From positions 1 to 53,520 of the forward strand of contig NZ_VSKK01000007.1 of the NCBI RefSeq assembly GCF_008086205.1: DNA of 53,520 nucleotides, given 5' to 3'. The position numbers and the translations under genes are program-made. Position 1 is the stretch's first letter. The number at the start of each line of letters is the position of its first letter. Below are positions 26,266 through 35,653 of the stretch, piece by piece. The stretch comes from Bizionia myxarmorum (lineage in GTDB: Bacteria > Bacteroidota > Bacteroidia > Flavobacteriales > Flavobacteriaceae). Below the pieces are notes generated by a model. The model saw only the letters and a program-made list of their open reading frames with translations, did no database searches and was not told the origin of the DNA.

Positions 26266-27180
26266 TTAAAAAATAGATTGTTTGGTAAGCGTTGTAAATT
26301 GCTCTAGAGCTAACATGCCCAATTTGGAATTTCCTTGCGGATTTAATCCTGGCGCCCAAACGGAAATACTAAATTCATGTGGAAGTGAGGCCGCAATGCC
26401 ACCACCAACGCCACTTTTTCCGGGCAATCCTACTTCAAAAGCAAATTCACCGGCTTCATCATAGAATCCACAGGTTAACATAATGGCGTTTATTCTTTTG
26501 GCTTGCGTTTTAGTCAGTCGCCCTACATCTCTTAAACAAACGCCTTTATTTGCAAACATAAAGAAGGCTTTGGCTATTTGAGAACAGGACATTTCCAATG
26601 AACATTGATGGAAATAAAAATCTAAAACATCATCAACCGAATTATGCAGATTATCAAACGACTTTAAAAGATTGGCTGCCGCGTAATTATTAAATCCAGT
26701 TTCTTTTTCAGATTGTGCTACTTTCAAATTATAGGAAATACTAGAATCGCCAGTGATATCTTGCACGTATTTTAAAAAATCAGCTTTCGGATTCTTTAAT
26801 TGTGTTACCAAAATATCAGCAATTACAATAGCTCCAGAATTAATAAGCGGATTTCTAGGAATTCCTTCTTCTAATTCTAAAAGTGACAAATGATTAAAAG
26901 GGTTTCCAGATGGTTCTACATCCATGCGTTCCCAAATTGTCGATCCTACTTGGCTCATAGCCATAGCAAGCGTTAAAACTTTGGAAATACTTTGAATTGA
27001 AAACCCCACTTCTGAATCGCCAACCGCGAATTCTTCACCTGAAATGAGCTTTAAATGCATGCCAAACCGATTCGGATCTACGCCAGATAATTCAGGAATA
27101 TACGTGGCAATTTCACCCTTATCAGATTCTTGAGTTACGTTGGCGTAAATGGTATTTAAAATGGCTTGGTAGTCTATCAT
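26266..27180 (-). CDS. glsA: Glutaminase A
   Basis: This 304-aa serine beta-lactamase-like enzyme converts glutamine to glutamate and ammonia. Active-site SxxK motif is in FSIQSISKVLTL; further family motifs are EPSGNPFNHL, NPLINSGAIV, NNYAAANLLKSF, ANKGVC and PGKSGVGGGI. The length is typical for bacterial GlsA. It starts 7 bp after gcvT stops and precedes the SDR gene by 20 bp, so all are likely one operon. Cytoplasmic. Confidence 0.95.
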   Translation of the reverse strand: MIDYQAILNTIYANVTQESDKGEIATYIPELSGVDPNRFGMHLKLISGEEFAVGDSEVGFSIQSISKVLTLAMAMSQVGSTIWERMDVEPSGNPFNHLSLLELEEGIPRNPLINSGAIVIADILVTQLKNPKADFLKYVQDITGDSSISYNLKVAQSEKETGFNNYAAANLLKSFDNLHNSVDDVLDFYFHQCSLEMSCSQIAKAFFMFANKGVCLRDVGRLTKTQAKRINAIMLTCGFYDEAGEFAFEVGLPGKSGVGGGIAASLPHEFSISVWAPGLNPQGNSKLGMLALEQFTTLTKQSIF

Positions 27181-27187
27181 GCATTCC

Positions 27188-28270
27188 TTATCCTTTATAG
27201 AATGGTAATTTTATAACCGTTGCAGGGATGGCATTTTTTCGAATTTGAATATAAATTTTAGAATCTACAGCAGTAAAATCCATAGGAACATAACCTAAAC
27301 CAATACCTTTTTTTAAGGACGGTGACATAGTACCAGAGGTCACGGTTCCAATAACGTTTCCATCAGCATCTACAATATCGTAACCCGTTCTTGGAATTCC
27401 TTTTTCGTCTAATTCAAAAGCAATTAATTTGCGTTTTAAACCTGCTTCTTTCTCTTTGGCCAATTTTTCTGAATTGGTAAACGGTTTTGTAAACTTCGTA
27501 ATCCAACCTAATCCAGCTTCAAAAGGCGAAGTGGTTTCGTCAATATCATTACCATATAAACAATAACCCATTTCCAAACGCAAGGTATCACGAGCAGCTA
27601 AACCAATTGGTTTAATACCATAATCGGCACCCGCTTCAAATACAGCGTCCCAGATTTTCTTAACCTCCGAGTTCTTACAATAAATTTCAAATCCACCGCT
27701 ACCAGTATAACCCGTTGCTGAAATAATTACATTTTCTACACCAGCAAAATCGCCAACTACAAAGTTGTAAAATTTAATATCGGATAAATTATGACTGGTA
27801 ATAGACTGCATAGCTTCAATAGCTTTTGGGCCTTGAATGGCTAAAAGTGAATAATCATCACTTACATCGCGAATATCTGCTCCAACATCATTTTTAGCTT
27901 TTACCCAATTCCAATCCTTTTCAATATTTCCAGCATTTACAACCAAAAGATAGGTTTCTTCTTTTAACTTGTAAATAATTAAATCGTCAATAACGCCGCC
28001 AGTTTCATTTGGGAAATAGCTATACTGCGCTTTACCAATGGTTAATTTACTAGCATCATTAGAGGTGATTTTTTGAATTAATGCCAAAGCATTTGGGCCT
28101 TCAACTAAAAATTCACCCATGTGCGATACGTCAAAAACACCTACAGAATTACGAACCGTTTCGTGTTCGATATTGATGCCTTCATATTGAACGGGCATAT
28201 TAAAACCTGCAAAAGGAACCATTTTAGCTCCAAGTGCTTCATGTGTTGATGATAAAGCTATATTTTTCAT
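27188..28270 (-). CDS. gcvT: Aminomethyltransferase (glycine cleavage T protein)
   Basis: This 360-aa protein starts at the ATG at 28270 ([20 protein letters not shown]). The upstream frame to 28360 is excluded by a -7 box at 28321-28328. It transfers the methylene group from the H-protein aminomethyl arm to tetrahydrofolate. Motifs: [62 protein letters not shown] and [12 protein letters not shown]. gcvH and gcvP are not in the window, so the glycine cleavage genes are scattered, as usual in flavobacteria. First gene of the gcvT-glsA-SDR(-phhB) operon. Confidence 0.96.
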   Translation of the reverse strand: MKNIALSSTHEALGAKMVPFAGFNMPVQYEGINIEHETVRNSVGVFDVSHMGEFLVEGPNALALIQKITSNDASKLTIGKAQYSYFPNETGGVIDDLIIYKLKEETYLLVVNAGNIEKDWNWVKAKNDVGADIRDVSDDYSLLAIQGPKAIEAMQSITSHNLSDIKFYNFVVGDFAGVENVIISATGYTGSGGFEIYCKNSEVKKIWDAVFEAGADYGIKPIGLAARDTLRLEMGYCLYGNDIDETTSPFEAGLGWITKFTKPFTNSEKLAKEKEAGLKRKLIAFELDEKGIPRTGYDIVDADGNVIGTVTSGTMSPSLKKGIGLGYVPMDFTAVDSKIYIQIRKNAIPATVIKLPFYKG

Positions 28271-28320
28271 AAGTATTTTCCGCGTATTCGGAATCTTTAA
28301 ATTAGACTTCAGTTGTTGCG

Positions 28321-28328
28321 CAAATGTA
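28321..28328 (-). promoter_or_regulatory. -7 box of the gcvT operon
   Basis: The minus strand reads tacatttg, an exact TAnnTTTG, about 50 bp upstream of the gcvT ATG at 28270. No clear TTG at the usual -33 distance. No glycine riboswitch-like structure lies in the leader of roughly 45 nt. Confidence 0.45.
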
Positions 28329-28456
28329 TTGAAATTTATCTGTTTTGAAGTGGGACCCAATAGTAAACTAGGCTTAAAAAACTGTTAATTTTAAATTTTA
28401 AAAGTAATTCAAACTATTTTTCTATTAATTTGGAAAGTTAATAAACTACACATTCT

Positions 28457-30091
28457 ATGAAAAACCTATTTATTACACTTTTTTCGCTATTTCTTGGTAT
28501 CAATATGATTGCGCAGGAAAATATTGCCACAGATTATTTATCTGCAGAATTTCACCAAGAGCGTCGTGATGCTTTGCGTAAAGGCATGCCTAAAAATAGT
28601 GTAGCCGTATTTTTTGCGAATCCCGTTAGGAATCGTGCAAATGATGTGGACTTTATGTACCACCAAGATCCTGACTTTTACTATTTAACAGGTTATAAAG
28701 AACCGCATGCTGTTTTGGTGTTGTTTTCAGAAGATCAAACCACGAGTGATGGTAATTCTTATAATGAAATGTTATATGTTCAAGAGAAAAATCCGCAAGC
28801 AGAGCAGTGGACCGGAAAACGACTAGGAGTGGAAGGCGCTAAAAATCAATTAGGTTTTAAGATGGTTTCTAATGGTAGCGAATTCCCAAGTTCAGAAGTA
28901 GAGTATTCAAAATTTACTAAAGTGTTATTTAATGATTTTAATAATGATTATCGCGATTCCAAGCGTAATCAAGCCGATTTATACAGTTTAATTGAGCAGT
29001 TTAAACAGCAAGCTAATTATGATGAGGCCAGCTTGCCAAATCCTATGAAATCGCGTATTTATGATATGATTAAAGCTACCGACATTGAAAATAGTGCCAA
29101 TGTAGCTCAAACAATTGGTCGTGCTTTGGAATATTATCCCGATTTAAAAAAGGATCAGGTTATTTCAGACTATACAGAAACAACAGATCCTAAAGTTCGT
29201 TTGGAACTGAAACAACAAGTCATTAAAATTGAACAGGAAAAACCAGAATCGAATTTAGATACTCAAAGTTTATCCACATTAATGGCGGGTTTACGTGAAA
29301 TTAAAACGGAAGAAGAACTGGATTTATTAACAAAAGCTGTGCGTATTTCGGCTATGGGCCAGCGCGAAATCATGAAGGCCATGCATCCTAAAATGTCAGA
29401 ACTAGAAATTCAAGGGATTCATGAATTCGTTTATAAAAAATATGGTAGTGAATATGAAGGATACCCAAGTATTGTAGGTGCTGGAAATAACGGTTGTGTT
29501 TTACATTATATTGAAAATAGTAAAATGCAAGTGAATAATGAATTGGTTTTAATGGACTTGGGCGCGGAGTATCATGGCTATTCAGCAGATGTTACGCGAA
29601 CAATTCCTGCTAATGGTAAATTTACCAAAGATCAAAAAATAATATACGATTTAGTGTATGAAGCACAAGAAGCTGGCATAGCAGCAGCCAAAGTGGGGAA
29701 TTCATTTAATGCAGCAGATGCCGCGAGTCGTGCTGTAATTCATAAAGGTTTAATAGGTTTAGGTATTGCCAAAACGGAAAAAGAAGCTAGACAATATTTC
29801 CCTCATGGCACCTCACATTATTTAGGATTAGATGTTCATGACCCGGGACTTTACGGTGCTTTTAAACATAATATGGTTATAACTGTAGAACCAGGAATTT
29901 ATATTCCAGATGGTAGTGATTGCGATAAAAAATGGTGGGGAATTGCGGTTCGTATTGAAGATGATATATTAATTACCAATAATGGTCCTGTAAATTTATC
30001 TGCAGAAGCACCAAGAAGTTCTAAAGAAATTGAAGCTTTAATGAAAGAGAAAAGCGCTTTAGATGATTTTGTTTTGCCGACTTTAAACTAA
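28457..30091 (+). CDS. Exported aminopeptidase P (Xaa-Pro aminopeptidase, M24B)
   Basis: This 544-aa protein has a signal peptide (MKNLFITLFSLFLGINMIAQ), so it is periplasmic or outer-surface, unlike cytoplasmic PepP. An AMP_N domain (AEFHQERRDALRKGMPKNSV, FYYLTGYKEPHAVLVL) is followed by the pita-bread metallopeptidase fold. Metal ligands are recognisable: two Asp in LMDLGAEYHGYSADVTRTIP, His in FPHGTSHYLGLDVHDPG, Glu in VEPGIYIP and Glu in VRIEDDILIT. An insertion of about 60 residues between the halves is rich in Lys/Glu. It removes N-terminal residues before proline. Tail overlaps the GNAT gene by 4 bp. Confidence 0.92.
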   Translation: MKNLFITLFSLFLGINMIAQENIATDYLSAEFHQERRDALRKGMPKNSVAVFFANPVRNRANDVDFMYHQDPDFYYLTGYKEPHAVLVLFSEDQTTSDGNSYNEMLYVQEKNPQAEQWTGKRLGVEGAKNQLGFKMVSNGSEFPSSEVEYSKFTKVLFNDFNNDYRDSKRNQADLYSLIEQFKQQANYDEASLPNPMKSRIYDMIKATDIENSANVAQTIGRALEYYPDLKKDQVISDYTETTDPKVRLELKQQVIKIEQEKPESNLDTQSLSTLMAGLREIKTEEELDLLTKAVRISAMGQREIMKAMHPKMSELEIQGIHEFVYKKYGSEYEGYPSIVGAGNNGCVLHYIENSKMQVNNELVLMDLGAEYHGYSADVTRTIPANGKFTKDQKIIYDLVYEAQEAGIAAAKVGNSFNAADAASRAVIHKGLIGLGIAKTEKEARQYFPHGTSHYLGLDVHDPGLYGAFKHNMVITVEPGIYIPDGSDCDKKWWGIAVRIEDDILITNNGPVNLSAEAPRSSKEIEALMKEKSALDDFVLPTLN

Positions 30092-30603
30092 TAACTTAAA
30101 AGCATCTGATGATTAGGGTTGGAATGTGTTTCAGAAATTTTAAAATCGTAACGACCTACAACTTCAAAACCAGCTTTTTTATAAAAATTAATAGCTTTTT
30201 GGTTTTCGGTCCAAACATATAACCACATGCCAGATTGCTGGTTGTTTTTAGATAATTCAAGGTTGAATGTAAAAAGGTGTAAACCCAGTTTTAAATGATG
30301 GAATTCTTCCAAAACATAAATTCGTTCGAGTTTAGTTACGTTTTTAAAAGGAAGATTATCTTGAGCGAAATTGAAGATTATCTTTGAATAACCAGTAGGT
30401 TTTTCATTAAAGTAAAGAATATGGAAATGGTTATTGACATCTTTTAATTCGGTTTCAAAGGCTGCAATTGTCAATTTCGAATTGATATAATTGGAAATAT
30501 CCGTTTCTGACGCACTTATGGCGTGCGATTCTATAAAGGATTGTCTTGCAATTCCGGATAGAAGTTCCGCATGATTTGTGTCCGCTTTTATTATTTTAAT
30601 CAT
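30088..30603 (-). CDS. GNAT family N-acetyltransferase
   Basis: This 171-aa protein has the GNAT core: beta strands with HILYFNEKPTGYSKIIF, acetyl-CoA region LERIYVLEEFHHLKLGLHLF (the usual Q/R-x-x-G-x-G/A loop is altered to HHLKLGL), and the C-terminal pattern WLYVWTENQKAINFYKKAGFEVVGRYDF. Similar to RimI-like and PaiA-type acetyltransferases. Substrate unknown. It converges on the aminopeptidase P gene with a 4-bp overlap of stop regions. Confidence 0.85.
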   Translation of the reverse strand: MIKIIKADTNHAELLSGIARQSFIESHAISASETDISNYINSKLTIAAFETELKDVNNHFHILYFNEKPTGYSKIIFNFAQDNLPFKNVTKLERIYVLEEFHHLKLGLHLFTFNLELSKNNQQSGMWLYVWTENQKAINFYKKAGFEVVGRYDFKISETHSNPNHQMLLSY

Positions 30604-30649
30604 TTGGTATTTGGCAGCATGAAGTTTATAAAATGCAAAAGTATATTTT

Positions 30650-30678
30650 TTTGGACTATAAAATTAGATGTATTTTTG
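30650..30678 (+). promoter_or_regulatory. Promoter of the nnr gene
   Basis: tttg (30650-30653) is followed after 17 bp by tatttttg (30671-30678), an exact TAnnTTTG. Transcription would start near 30685, about 40 bp before the ATG at 30726. Confidence 0.6.
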
Positions 30679-30725
30679 ATTCACAGTCCATTTTAATCCC
30701 ATAATTGAAAAAGAGACATTCACCT

Positions 30726-32297
30726 ATGAAAATATTTTCCGATAAGCAGATTTACGAAGGCGATAAATTAACAGCCCAACGCCAAAATATAAGTTCTACA
30801 GAGCTTATGGAACGTGCTGGTACGCAAATTTTTAACTGGTTGCACATGCGGATGCAAGGTGCTCAAGTGCCTATTCAAGTTTTTTGTGGTATTGGAAATA
30901 ATGGTGGCAATGGATTAGTAGTAGCGCGCCATTTAATTAATCATGGCTATAATGTGCATACCTATGTGGTTAATTTTAGTGACAAGCGCACCAAAGATTT
31001 TCTAATTAATTACGATAGAATTAAGCAAACCTCTAAAAAGTGGCCAACCCTTATTGGTCCAAAAGATGATTTTCCCGAAATTGGCCCAGATGATATTATC
31101 ATTGACGCTGTTTTTGGCATTGGATTAAACCGTCCTGCTGATGATTGGGTGGTGAATTTATTTCAACATTTTAAAACTTCCAAAGCCTATACCTTGGCTA
31201 TCGATTTGCCTTCTGGAATGAAAACAGATAGTGTTCCCGCTGATGAAAAAGATATGGTTTGGGCAAGTTATACCTTAAGTTTTCAATCGCCTAAATTGGC
31301 TTTCTTTTTACCTGAAACAGCTAAATATACGGAGCAATGGGAAGTTTTAGATATTGGTATTGATCGGGATTACCTAATAAACACACCAACAGAAGTTGAA
31401 TTAATAGGCAAACAAGAAGTACTTCCTATTTATAAAACACGCGATCAATTTTCGCATAAAGGAAGCTTTGGTCATGCCTTGATAATTGGCGGTAGCTATG
31501 GTAAAATAGGCGCTGCTATTTTGGCAAGCCATTCTGCTATGTCCGCTGGCGCTGGTTTAGTAACGGCTTTTGTTCCAAAATGTGGCTATATTCCTATGCA
31601 ATCTAGTTTGCCTGAAATAATGGTTATAACAGATGAAAACGAGGAATATATAAGCAATATTCAATTTAAAATAAAACCTACGGTTATAGGATTAGGAGTT
31701 GGATTAGGAACTGAAAAAGAAACGTCTGAAGCGTTAAAAGTGTTTTTAACGAACAACAAAACACCTTTGGTTATTGATGCAGATGCCATAAATATATTGT
31801 CTAAAAACACTGATTTATTAGCATTATTGCCAGAAAACACAGTTTTAACGCCACATCCAAAAGAATTAGAACGTTTAATAGGAAAATGGAAGAATGATTT
31901 TGATAAGTTGAAAAAAGTAAAAGCATTTTCAAAAAAACATAAAGTCATTATGGTGATTAAAGGCGCTTATACCTTAACAATTTTAGAGGATAAAATTTAT
32001 ATTAATTCTACTGGAAATCCTGGTTTAGCAACTGGAGGAACTGGTGATGTGCTTACCGGGATTATTACAGGTTTAATTGCTCAAGGTTACCAACCGTTGG
32101 AAGCATCCATTTTTGGCGTGTATTTGCATGGTAAATCTGCTGATATTGCGGTGCAAAGTCTGGGTTATGAAGCCATGATTGCGTCTCATGTCATAGAAAC
32201 TTTAGGCGATGCTTATATTGATTTGTTTACTAAACCCGAACCGCTGCAAGTGGAAGAGACCGAAGCGGAACCCAAAGAATCTCAAAAGAAAATATAA
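30726..32297 (+). CDS. nnr: Bifunctional NAD(P)H-hydrate repair enzyme
   Basis: This 523-aa fusion starts at the ATG at 30726 (MKIFSDKQIYEGDKLT); the upstream frame from 30705 has no family support. The N-terminal half is the NAD(P)HX epimerase (YjeF_N: GIGNNGGNGLVVARHL near residue 57). The C-terminal half is the ADP-dependent dehydratase (carbohydrate-kinase fold: GSYGKIGAAILASHSAMSAG, PLVIDADAIN, LTPHPKELERL, GNPGLATGGTGDVLTGI). Together they repair hydrated NADH and NADPH. The C-terminal 20 residues are acidic and charged. The stop codon is part of a 40-bp perfect palindrome. Confidence 0.95.
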   Translation: MKIFSDKQIYEGDKLTAQRQNISSTELMERAGTQIFNWLHMRMQGAQVPIQVFCGIGNNGGNGLVVARHLINHGYNVHTYVVNFSDKRTKDFLINYDRIKQTSKKWPTLIGPKDDFPEIGPDDIIIDAVFGIGLNRPADDWVVNLFQHFKTSKAYTLAIDLPSGMKTDSVPADEKDMVWASYTLSFQSPKLAFFLPETAKYTEQWEVLDIGIDRDYLINTPTEVELIGKQEVLPIYKTRDQFSHKGSFGHALIIGGSYGKIGAAILASHSAMSAGAGLVTAFVPKCGYIPMQSSLPEIMVITDENEEYISNIQFKIKPTVIGLGVGLGTEKETSEALKVFLTNNKTPLVIDADAINILSKNTDLLALLPENTVLTPHPKELERLIGKWKNDFDKLKKVKAFSKKHKVIMVIKGAYTLTILEDKIYINSTGNPGLATGGTGDVLTGIITGLIAQGYQPLEASIFGVYLHGKSADIAVQSLGYEAMIASHVIETLGDAYIDLFTKPEPLQVEETEAEPKESQKKI

Positions 32298-32334
32298 ATT
32301 TAAAGAGTCGCAAATTTGCGACTCTTTAAATTTA
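32295..32334. terminator. 40-bp perfect palindrome, bidirectional terminator, overlapping the nnr stop
   Basis: The two 20-bp arms (32295-32314 and 32315-32334) are exact reverse complements, with core agagtcgcaaatttgcgact. The first three bases are the nnr stop codon TAA. Both flanks are AT-rich; the + strand side reads aaattta rather than a pure T run. It ends 15 bp before the stop of the convergent lipoprotein gene, so it can serve both. Confidence 0.8.
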
Positions 32335-32349
32335 TAAGCACTCTAAAAA

Positions 32350-33387
32350 TTACACTTTTAATTCCGTTAATAATGCTCTTAAAGCATCACTTGAAGGTCT
32401 TGGAGCATCCGGAGATACTACGTTTCCTGCAGGATCAATTAAAATAAAACGCGGAATGCCGTTAATTTTATAAGCTTCAATAAATTCTGATTTCCAACCT
32501 TTAGGTGCGAAAATTTGAATACCACTTAATTCTTTATCCGCAATCATAGCTTTCCATGCTTCACGCGCTTTGTCCCAAGATTTATCATGAGCTCTGTCAT
32601 CATCAATAGACATACTAACAAATTGAATGTTTTTGCCGTGGTAATTCTTTTCTAATTCTTTTAAGAAGGGAATTTCAACTTTACAAGGTCCACACCAAGT
32701 TGCCCATACATCTATATACACATACTTTCCAGCTAAATCTGATAACGAGGTTGTGGAACCATCATAATTTTCGTAATCGCTAAAAGTTGGAGAAGGAGCG
32801 CCTTTAGGTAATTCATTTTTTAAAGCAATGGATTGGCCTATAAACGATTTGTATGATTTTAACATTGGTGTTAAATCCTTATTCGCGTTGTTTGTTATCA
32901 TCGTATCAATGGTTTTATCCGAATTGTAGAAATCCGATAATTCCGTTTCAATACCATTTAATTTGGTTTCCAACGTTTCCATATCTTCAATAGTACTTAA
33001 AGCTTCAAAGTCTAAAAGTTGCTCTTCTTTTAAGGATTTTTGAGCTAAAAAGTTACTGTGTTCAGATCCAGTTCCCGAAAACTTAACGCTTTCGTCAAAC
33101 TTTTCAGTGTCAATAGTCATGTCAATTTCATAACCATTCTTTAAAAAGACAGAAGTAGATTCGGTACCATCAAAAACATTGTAAATATCTGTTTTAACTT
33201 TTAGGGTATCACTAAATGTACCATCAGCGTTTACGGCGATAGTTTTGGAGTAATCACGGGTTCTAATAAGTAGCGAATCGCTATTTTTATTAGTTATTTT
33301 CCCTGTAAAAGTAGCGTAGTCTTTAGGTGCTTCTTCTTTGCAAGCTAATATGGATAATACTGATATTAATATGAGTGTTTTATTCAT
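32350..33387 (-). CDS. TlpA/ResA-like thioredoxin lipoprotein
   Basis: This 345-aa lipoprotein (MNKTLILISVLSILAC, Cys 16) has an N-terminal DUF4369-like beta domain (TGKITNKNSDSLLIRTRDY) and a helical middle (EEQLLDFEALSTIEDMETLE). The C-terminal redoxin domain has the active site C232-G-P-C235 (ATWCGPCKVEIP). The cis-Pro is in INGIPRFILIDPAG. This is the common Bacteroidetes TlpA-family architecture of envelope thiol-disulfide oxidoreductases. A -7 box lies 22 bp upstream (33409-33416). Redox partner unknown. Confidence 0.9.
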   Translation of the reverse strand: MNKTLILISVLSILACKEEAPKDYATFTGKITNKNSDSLLIRTRDYSKTIAVNADGTFSDTLKVKTDIYNVFDGTESTSVFLKNGYEIDMTIDTEKFDESVKFSGTGSEHSNFLAQKSLKEEQLLDFEALSTIEDMETLETKLNGIETELSDFYNSDKTIDTMITNNANKDLTPMLKSYKSFIGQSIALKNELPKGAPSPTFSDYENYDGSTTSLSDLAGKYVYIDVWATWCGPCKVEIPFLKELEKNYHGKNIQFVSMSIDDDRAHDKSWDKAREAWKAMIADKELSGIQIFAPKGWKSEFIEAYKINGIPRFILIDPAGNVVSPDAPRPSSDALRALLTELKV

Positions 33388-33408
33388 TTTTGAATAGGTT
33401 TATTTACT

Positions 33409-33416
33409 CAAAAATA
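33409..33416 (-). promoter_or_regulatory. -7 box of the TlpA-like lipoprotein gene
   Basis: The minus strand reads tatttttg (TAnnTTTG), 21 bp upstream of the ATG at 33387. No matching -33 TTG seen. Confidence 0.4.
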
Positions 33417-33504
33417 GATTTTTAAGATGAATTATAAATGAATTATCAGGTTTTGTTTGCATAATAGCATATGAATGTGGAATTTTGGCCTAATCGATAC
33501 AAGC

Positions 33505-35016
33505 ATGAGAACAATCCATTACATTTCACAAGACCGCATTAATTTAGAAACCATTTCAAGTATTTTAGAGGAAAATAAAGCGCTTGAGCTTTCTAACGAT
33601 TCTATTAAGAAAATGCAGGCTTGTCGGGATTATTTAAATGAAAAATTAGTTAATCAAGACCAACCAATTTATGGTATTAATACCGGTTTTGGCTCTTTGT
33701 ATAATGTGAAAATTTCCACAGAAAATTTAACCAAACTGCAAGAGAATCTGGTTATGTCTCACGCTTGTGGAACGGGAGAATTGGTTCCAAAAGCCATTGT
33801 TAAATTGATGTTGCTTTTAAAAGTACAGTCCTTAAGTTACGGTCATAGTGGTGTGCAATTGGAAACCGCTAAGCGTTTAATGGATTTTTATAACCATGAT
33901 ATTTTACCGGTAATTTATACTCAAGGTTCATTAGGAGCTTCAGGTGATTTAGCTCCTTTGGCGCATTTGGCATTGCCATTAATTGGCAAAGGCGAAGTGT
34001 ATTTTGAAGATGCTGTTCATACGTCAGAATCTATTTTAAAGAAATTTAATTGGGAACCTATTACCTTACAATCTAAAGAAGGTTTAGCGCTTTTAAACGG
34101 CACGCAATTTATGTCAGCTTACGGGATTCATTTATTAATGAAGGCTTTCAAATTATCTTATTTAGCGGATTTAATAGGAAGTACGTCATTAGAAGCTTTT
34201 GACGGTAGAATTGAACCTTTCAATGCGTTGGTGCATTTGGTTCGCCCTCATAATGGGCAATTAAAAACAGCTGAACGTATTCGTGAATTTCTAGAAGAAA
34301 GTGAACTTATTTCTCAACATAAGCAGCATGTACAAGATCCGTATTCTTTTAGATGCATGCCACAAGTTCACGGTGCTACAAAAGACACGTTGGATTTTGT
34401 TAGAAAAACATTCATCACAGAAATCAATTCTGTAACCGATAACCCGAATATATTTAGTCAGGAAGATTTAATTATTTCAGGAGGAAATTTCCACGGTCAA
34501 CCTTTAGCGTTGGCTTTAGATTATTTAAAAATTGCCATGGCAGAATTAGGAAATATTTCAGAAAGACGGATTTTTCAACTAGTTTCTGGTTTACGAGGCT
34601 TGCCAACATTTTTAGTGGATAATCCCGGTTTAAACTCTGGTTTTATGATTCCACAATATACAGCAGCCAGCATTGTAAGTGCTAATAAACAATTGGCTAG
34701 CCCTGCGAGTATTGACAGTATTGTGTCTAGTAATGGTCAAGAAGATCACGTAAGTATGGGCGCCAATGCTGCAACTCAAGCCTATACCTTGATTCATAAT
34801 GTGGAGCGTATTTTAGCTATTGAATTGTTTAATGCATCTCAAGCTTTATTTTTTAGAGCGCCATTAAAATCTTCCCCATTTATAGAATCTGTTTTAACAG
34901 CATTCCGTCAAGATGTTTCATTTGTATCCAATGATCGTGAGTTGCACATTGATATTCAGAATTCCATTTCGTTTTTAAGCAATTTACAAATTGACGATCG
35001 CGAAATTTACGAATAG
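33505..35016 (+). CDS. hutH: Histidine ammonia-lyase
   Basis: This 503-aa protein starts at the ATG at 33505 (MRTIHYISQDRINLE). The MIO prosthetic group forms from A145-S146-G147 (GSLGASGDLAPLAHLALPL). Other family motifs: YGINTGFGSLYN, NPNIF, FHGQPLALALDYL, QYTAASIVSANK and SSNGQEDHVSMGANA. The enzyme deaminates histidine to urocanate. Active-site residues fit histidine rather than phenylalanine or tyrosine substrates, as far as overall similarity can tell. The other hut genes are not in the window; hutH stands alone here. Confidence 0.93.
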   Translation: MRTIHYISQDRINLETISSILEENKALELSNDSIKKMQACRDYLNEKLVNQDQPIYGINTGFGSLYNVKISTENLTKLQENLVMSHACGTGELVPKAIVKLMLLLKVQSLSYGHSGVQLETAKRLMDFYNHDILPVIYTQGSLGASGDLAPLAHLALPLIGKGEVYFEDAVHTSESILKKFNWEPITLQSKEGLALLNGTQFMSAYGIHLLMKAFKLSYLADLIGSTSLEAFDGRIEPFNALVHLVRPHNGQLKTAERIREFLEESELISQHKQHVQDPYSFRCMPQVHGATKDTLDFVRKTFITEINSVTDNPNIFSQEDLIISGGNFHGQPLALALDYLKIAMAELGNISERRIFQLVSGLRGLPTFLVDNPGLNSGFMIPQYTAASIVSANKQLASPASIDSIVSSNGQEDHVSMGANAATQAYTLIHNVERILAIELFNASQALFFRAPLKSSPFIESVLTAFRQDVSFVSNDRELHIDIQNSISFLSNLQIDDREIYE

Positions 35017-35056
35017 GAGATTAGCAATATAAAAATTGAGGTTAGGTAACAGGATT

Positions 35057-35425
35057 TTATTTATCACATAAATCGTCAGCCCAGGCAATGGCTTCATCCA
35101 TAGAGTTAAAAGCTTTAAACGGGATACTAATAAACGCGCTTTCAAAATCGGAATTGTCTATCCGAACCGTTTCCCCAAAAACAATAGCAAAACCCATCAG
35201 ATTTTCAATTTTGGAGGTTTTATAATAAATATTTGGATCTACACAATAGGAATTTACTCTGTGGGTTATGTAAACAAATTTCTCGCCATTATAATGTTCT
35301 GCAGCAAAATCTCGCAATTGTTTATTTAATTCTTTAGTAACAGTGATGCCTCTATCCATAACTGCAATAGCGTAATGGCTGTAACATGTAAGTTCACCAA
35401 AATGAAATTTTTTAATAACTGGCAT
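35057..35425 (-). CDS. Small SpoIIAA/STAS-like protein, paralogue A
   Basis: This 122-aa cytoplasmic protein has the pattern FHFGELTCYSHYAIAVMDRG, GEKFVYITHRVNSYCVDPNI, GFAIVFGE, and FISIPFKAFNSMDEAIAWAD. The alternating strand-helix order and length suggest a STAS/SpoIIAA-like fold of the kind found in flavobacteria, but I cannot confirm that. It is about 55-60 percent identical by eye to the next gene (35654-36022), in the same orientation, 228 bp apart, so the pair arose by tandem duplication. No signal peptide. Function unknown. Confidence 0.72.
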   Translation of the reverse strand: MPVIKKFHFGELTCYSHYAIAVMDRGITVTKELNKQLRDFAAEHYNGEKFVYITHRVNSYCVDPNIYYKTSKIENLMGFAIVFGETVRIDNSDFESAFISIPFKAFNSMDEAIAWADDLCDK

Positions 35426-35653
35426 ATATAAAGTTAATTAAATTTTTGAATTAAAAAGCTATATTAATTATATATAATCTTTTATATATCAGAATTTTAT
35501 GTAATTTTTGATTGTAGATTTATATTATTCAAGGCTAATATTATATCAAGTTGTGATTGCATCAATTCGATATTCATACTTATATTTCTTCATTAAATTC
35601 ATTAGGGAAGAATAGGACGTAAAATTAAAGAGATGGATATCATTTGAAAGGGG

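Noticed and set aside
28271-28456. Glycine riboswitch upstream of gcvT
   Set aside because: The leader between the -7 box and the ATG is only about 45 nt and holds no paired glycine-aptamer core.
33505-35016. Phenylalanine or tyrosine ammonia-lyase
   Set aside because: Length (503 aa) and motif set fit HutH; eukaryotic-type PAL is about 700 aa.
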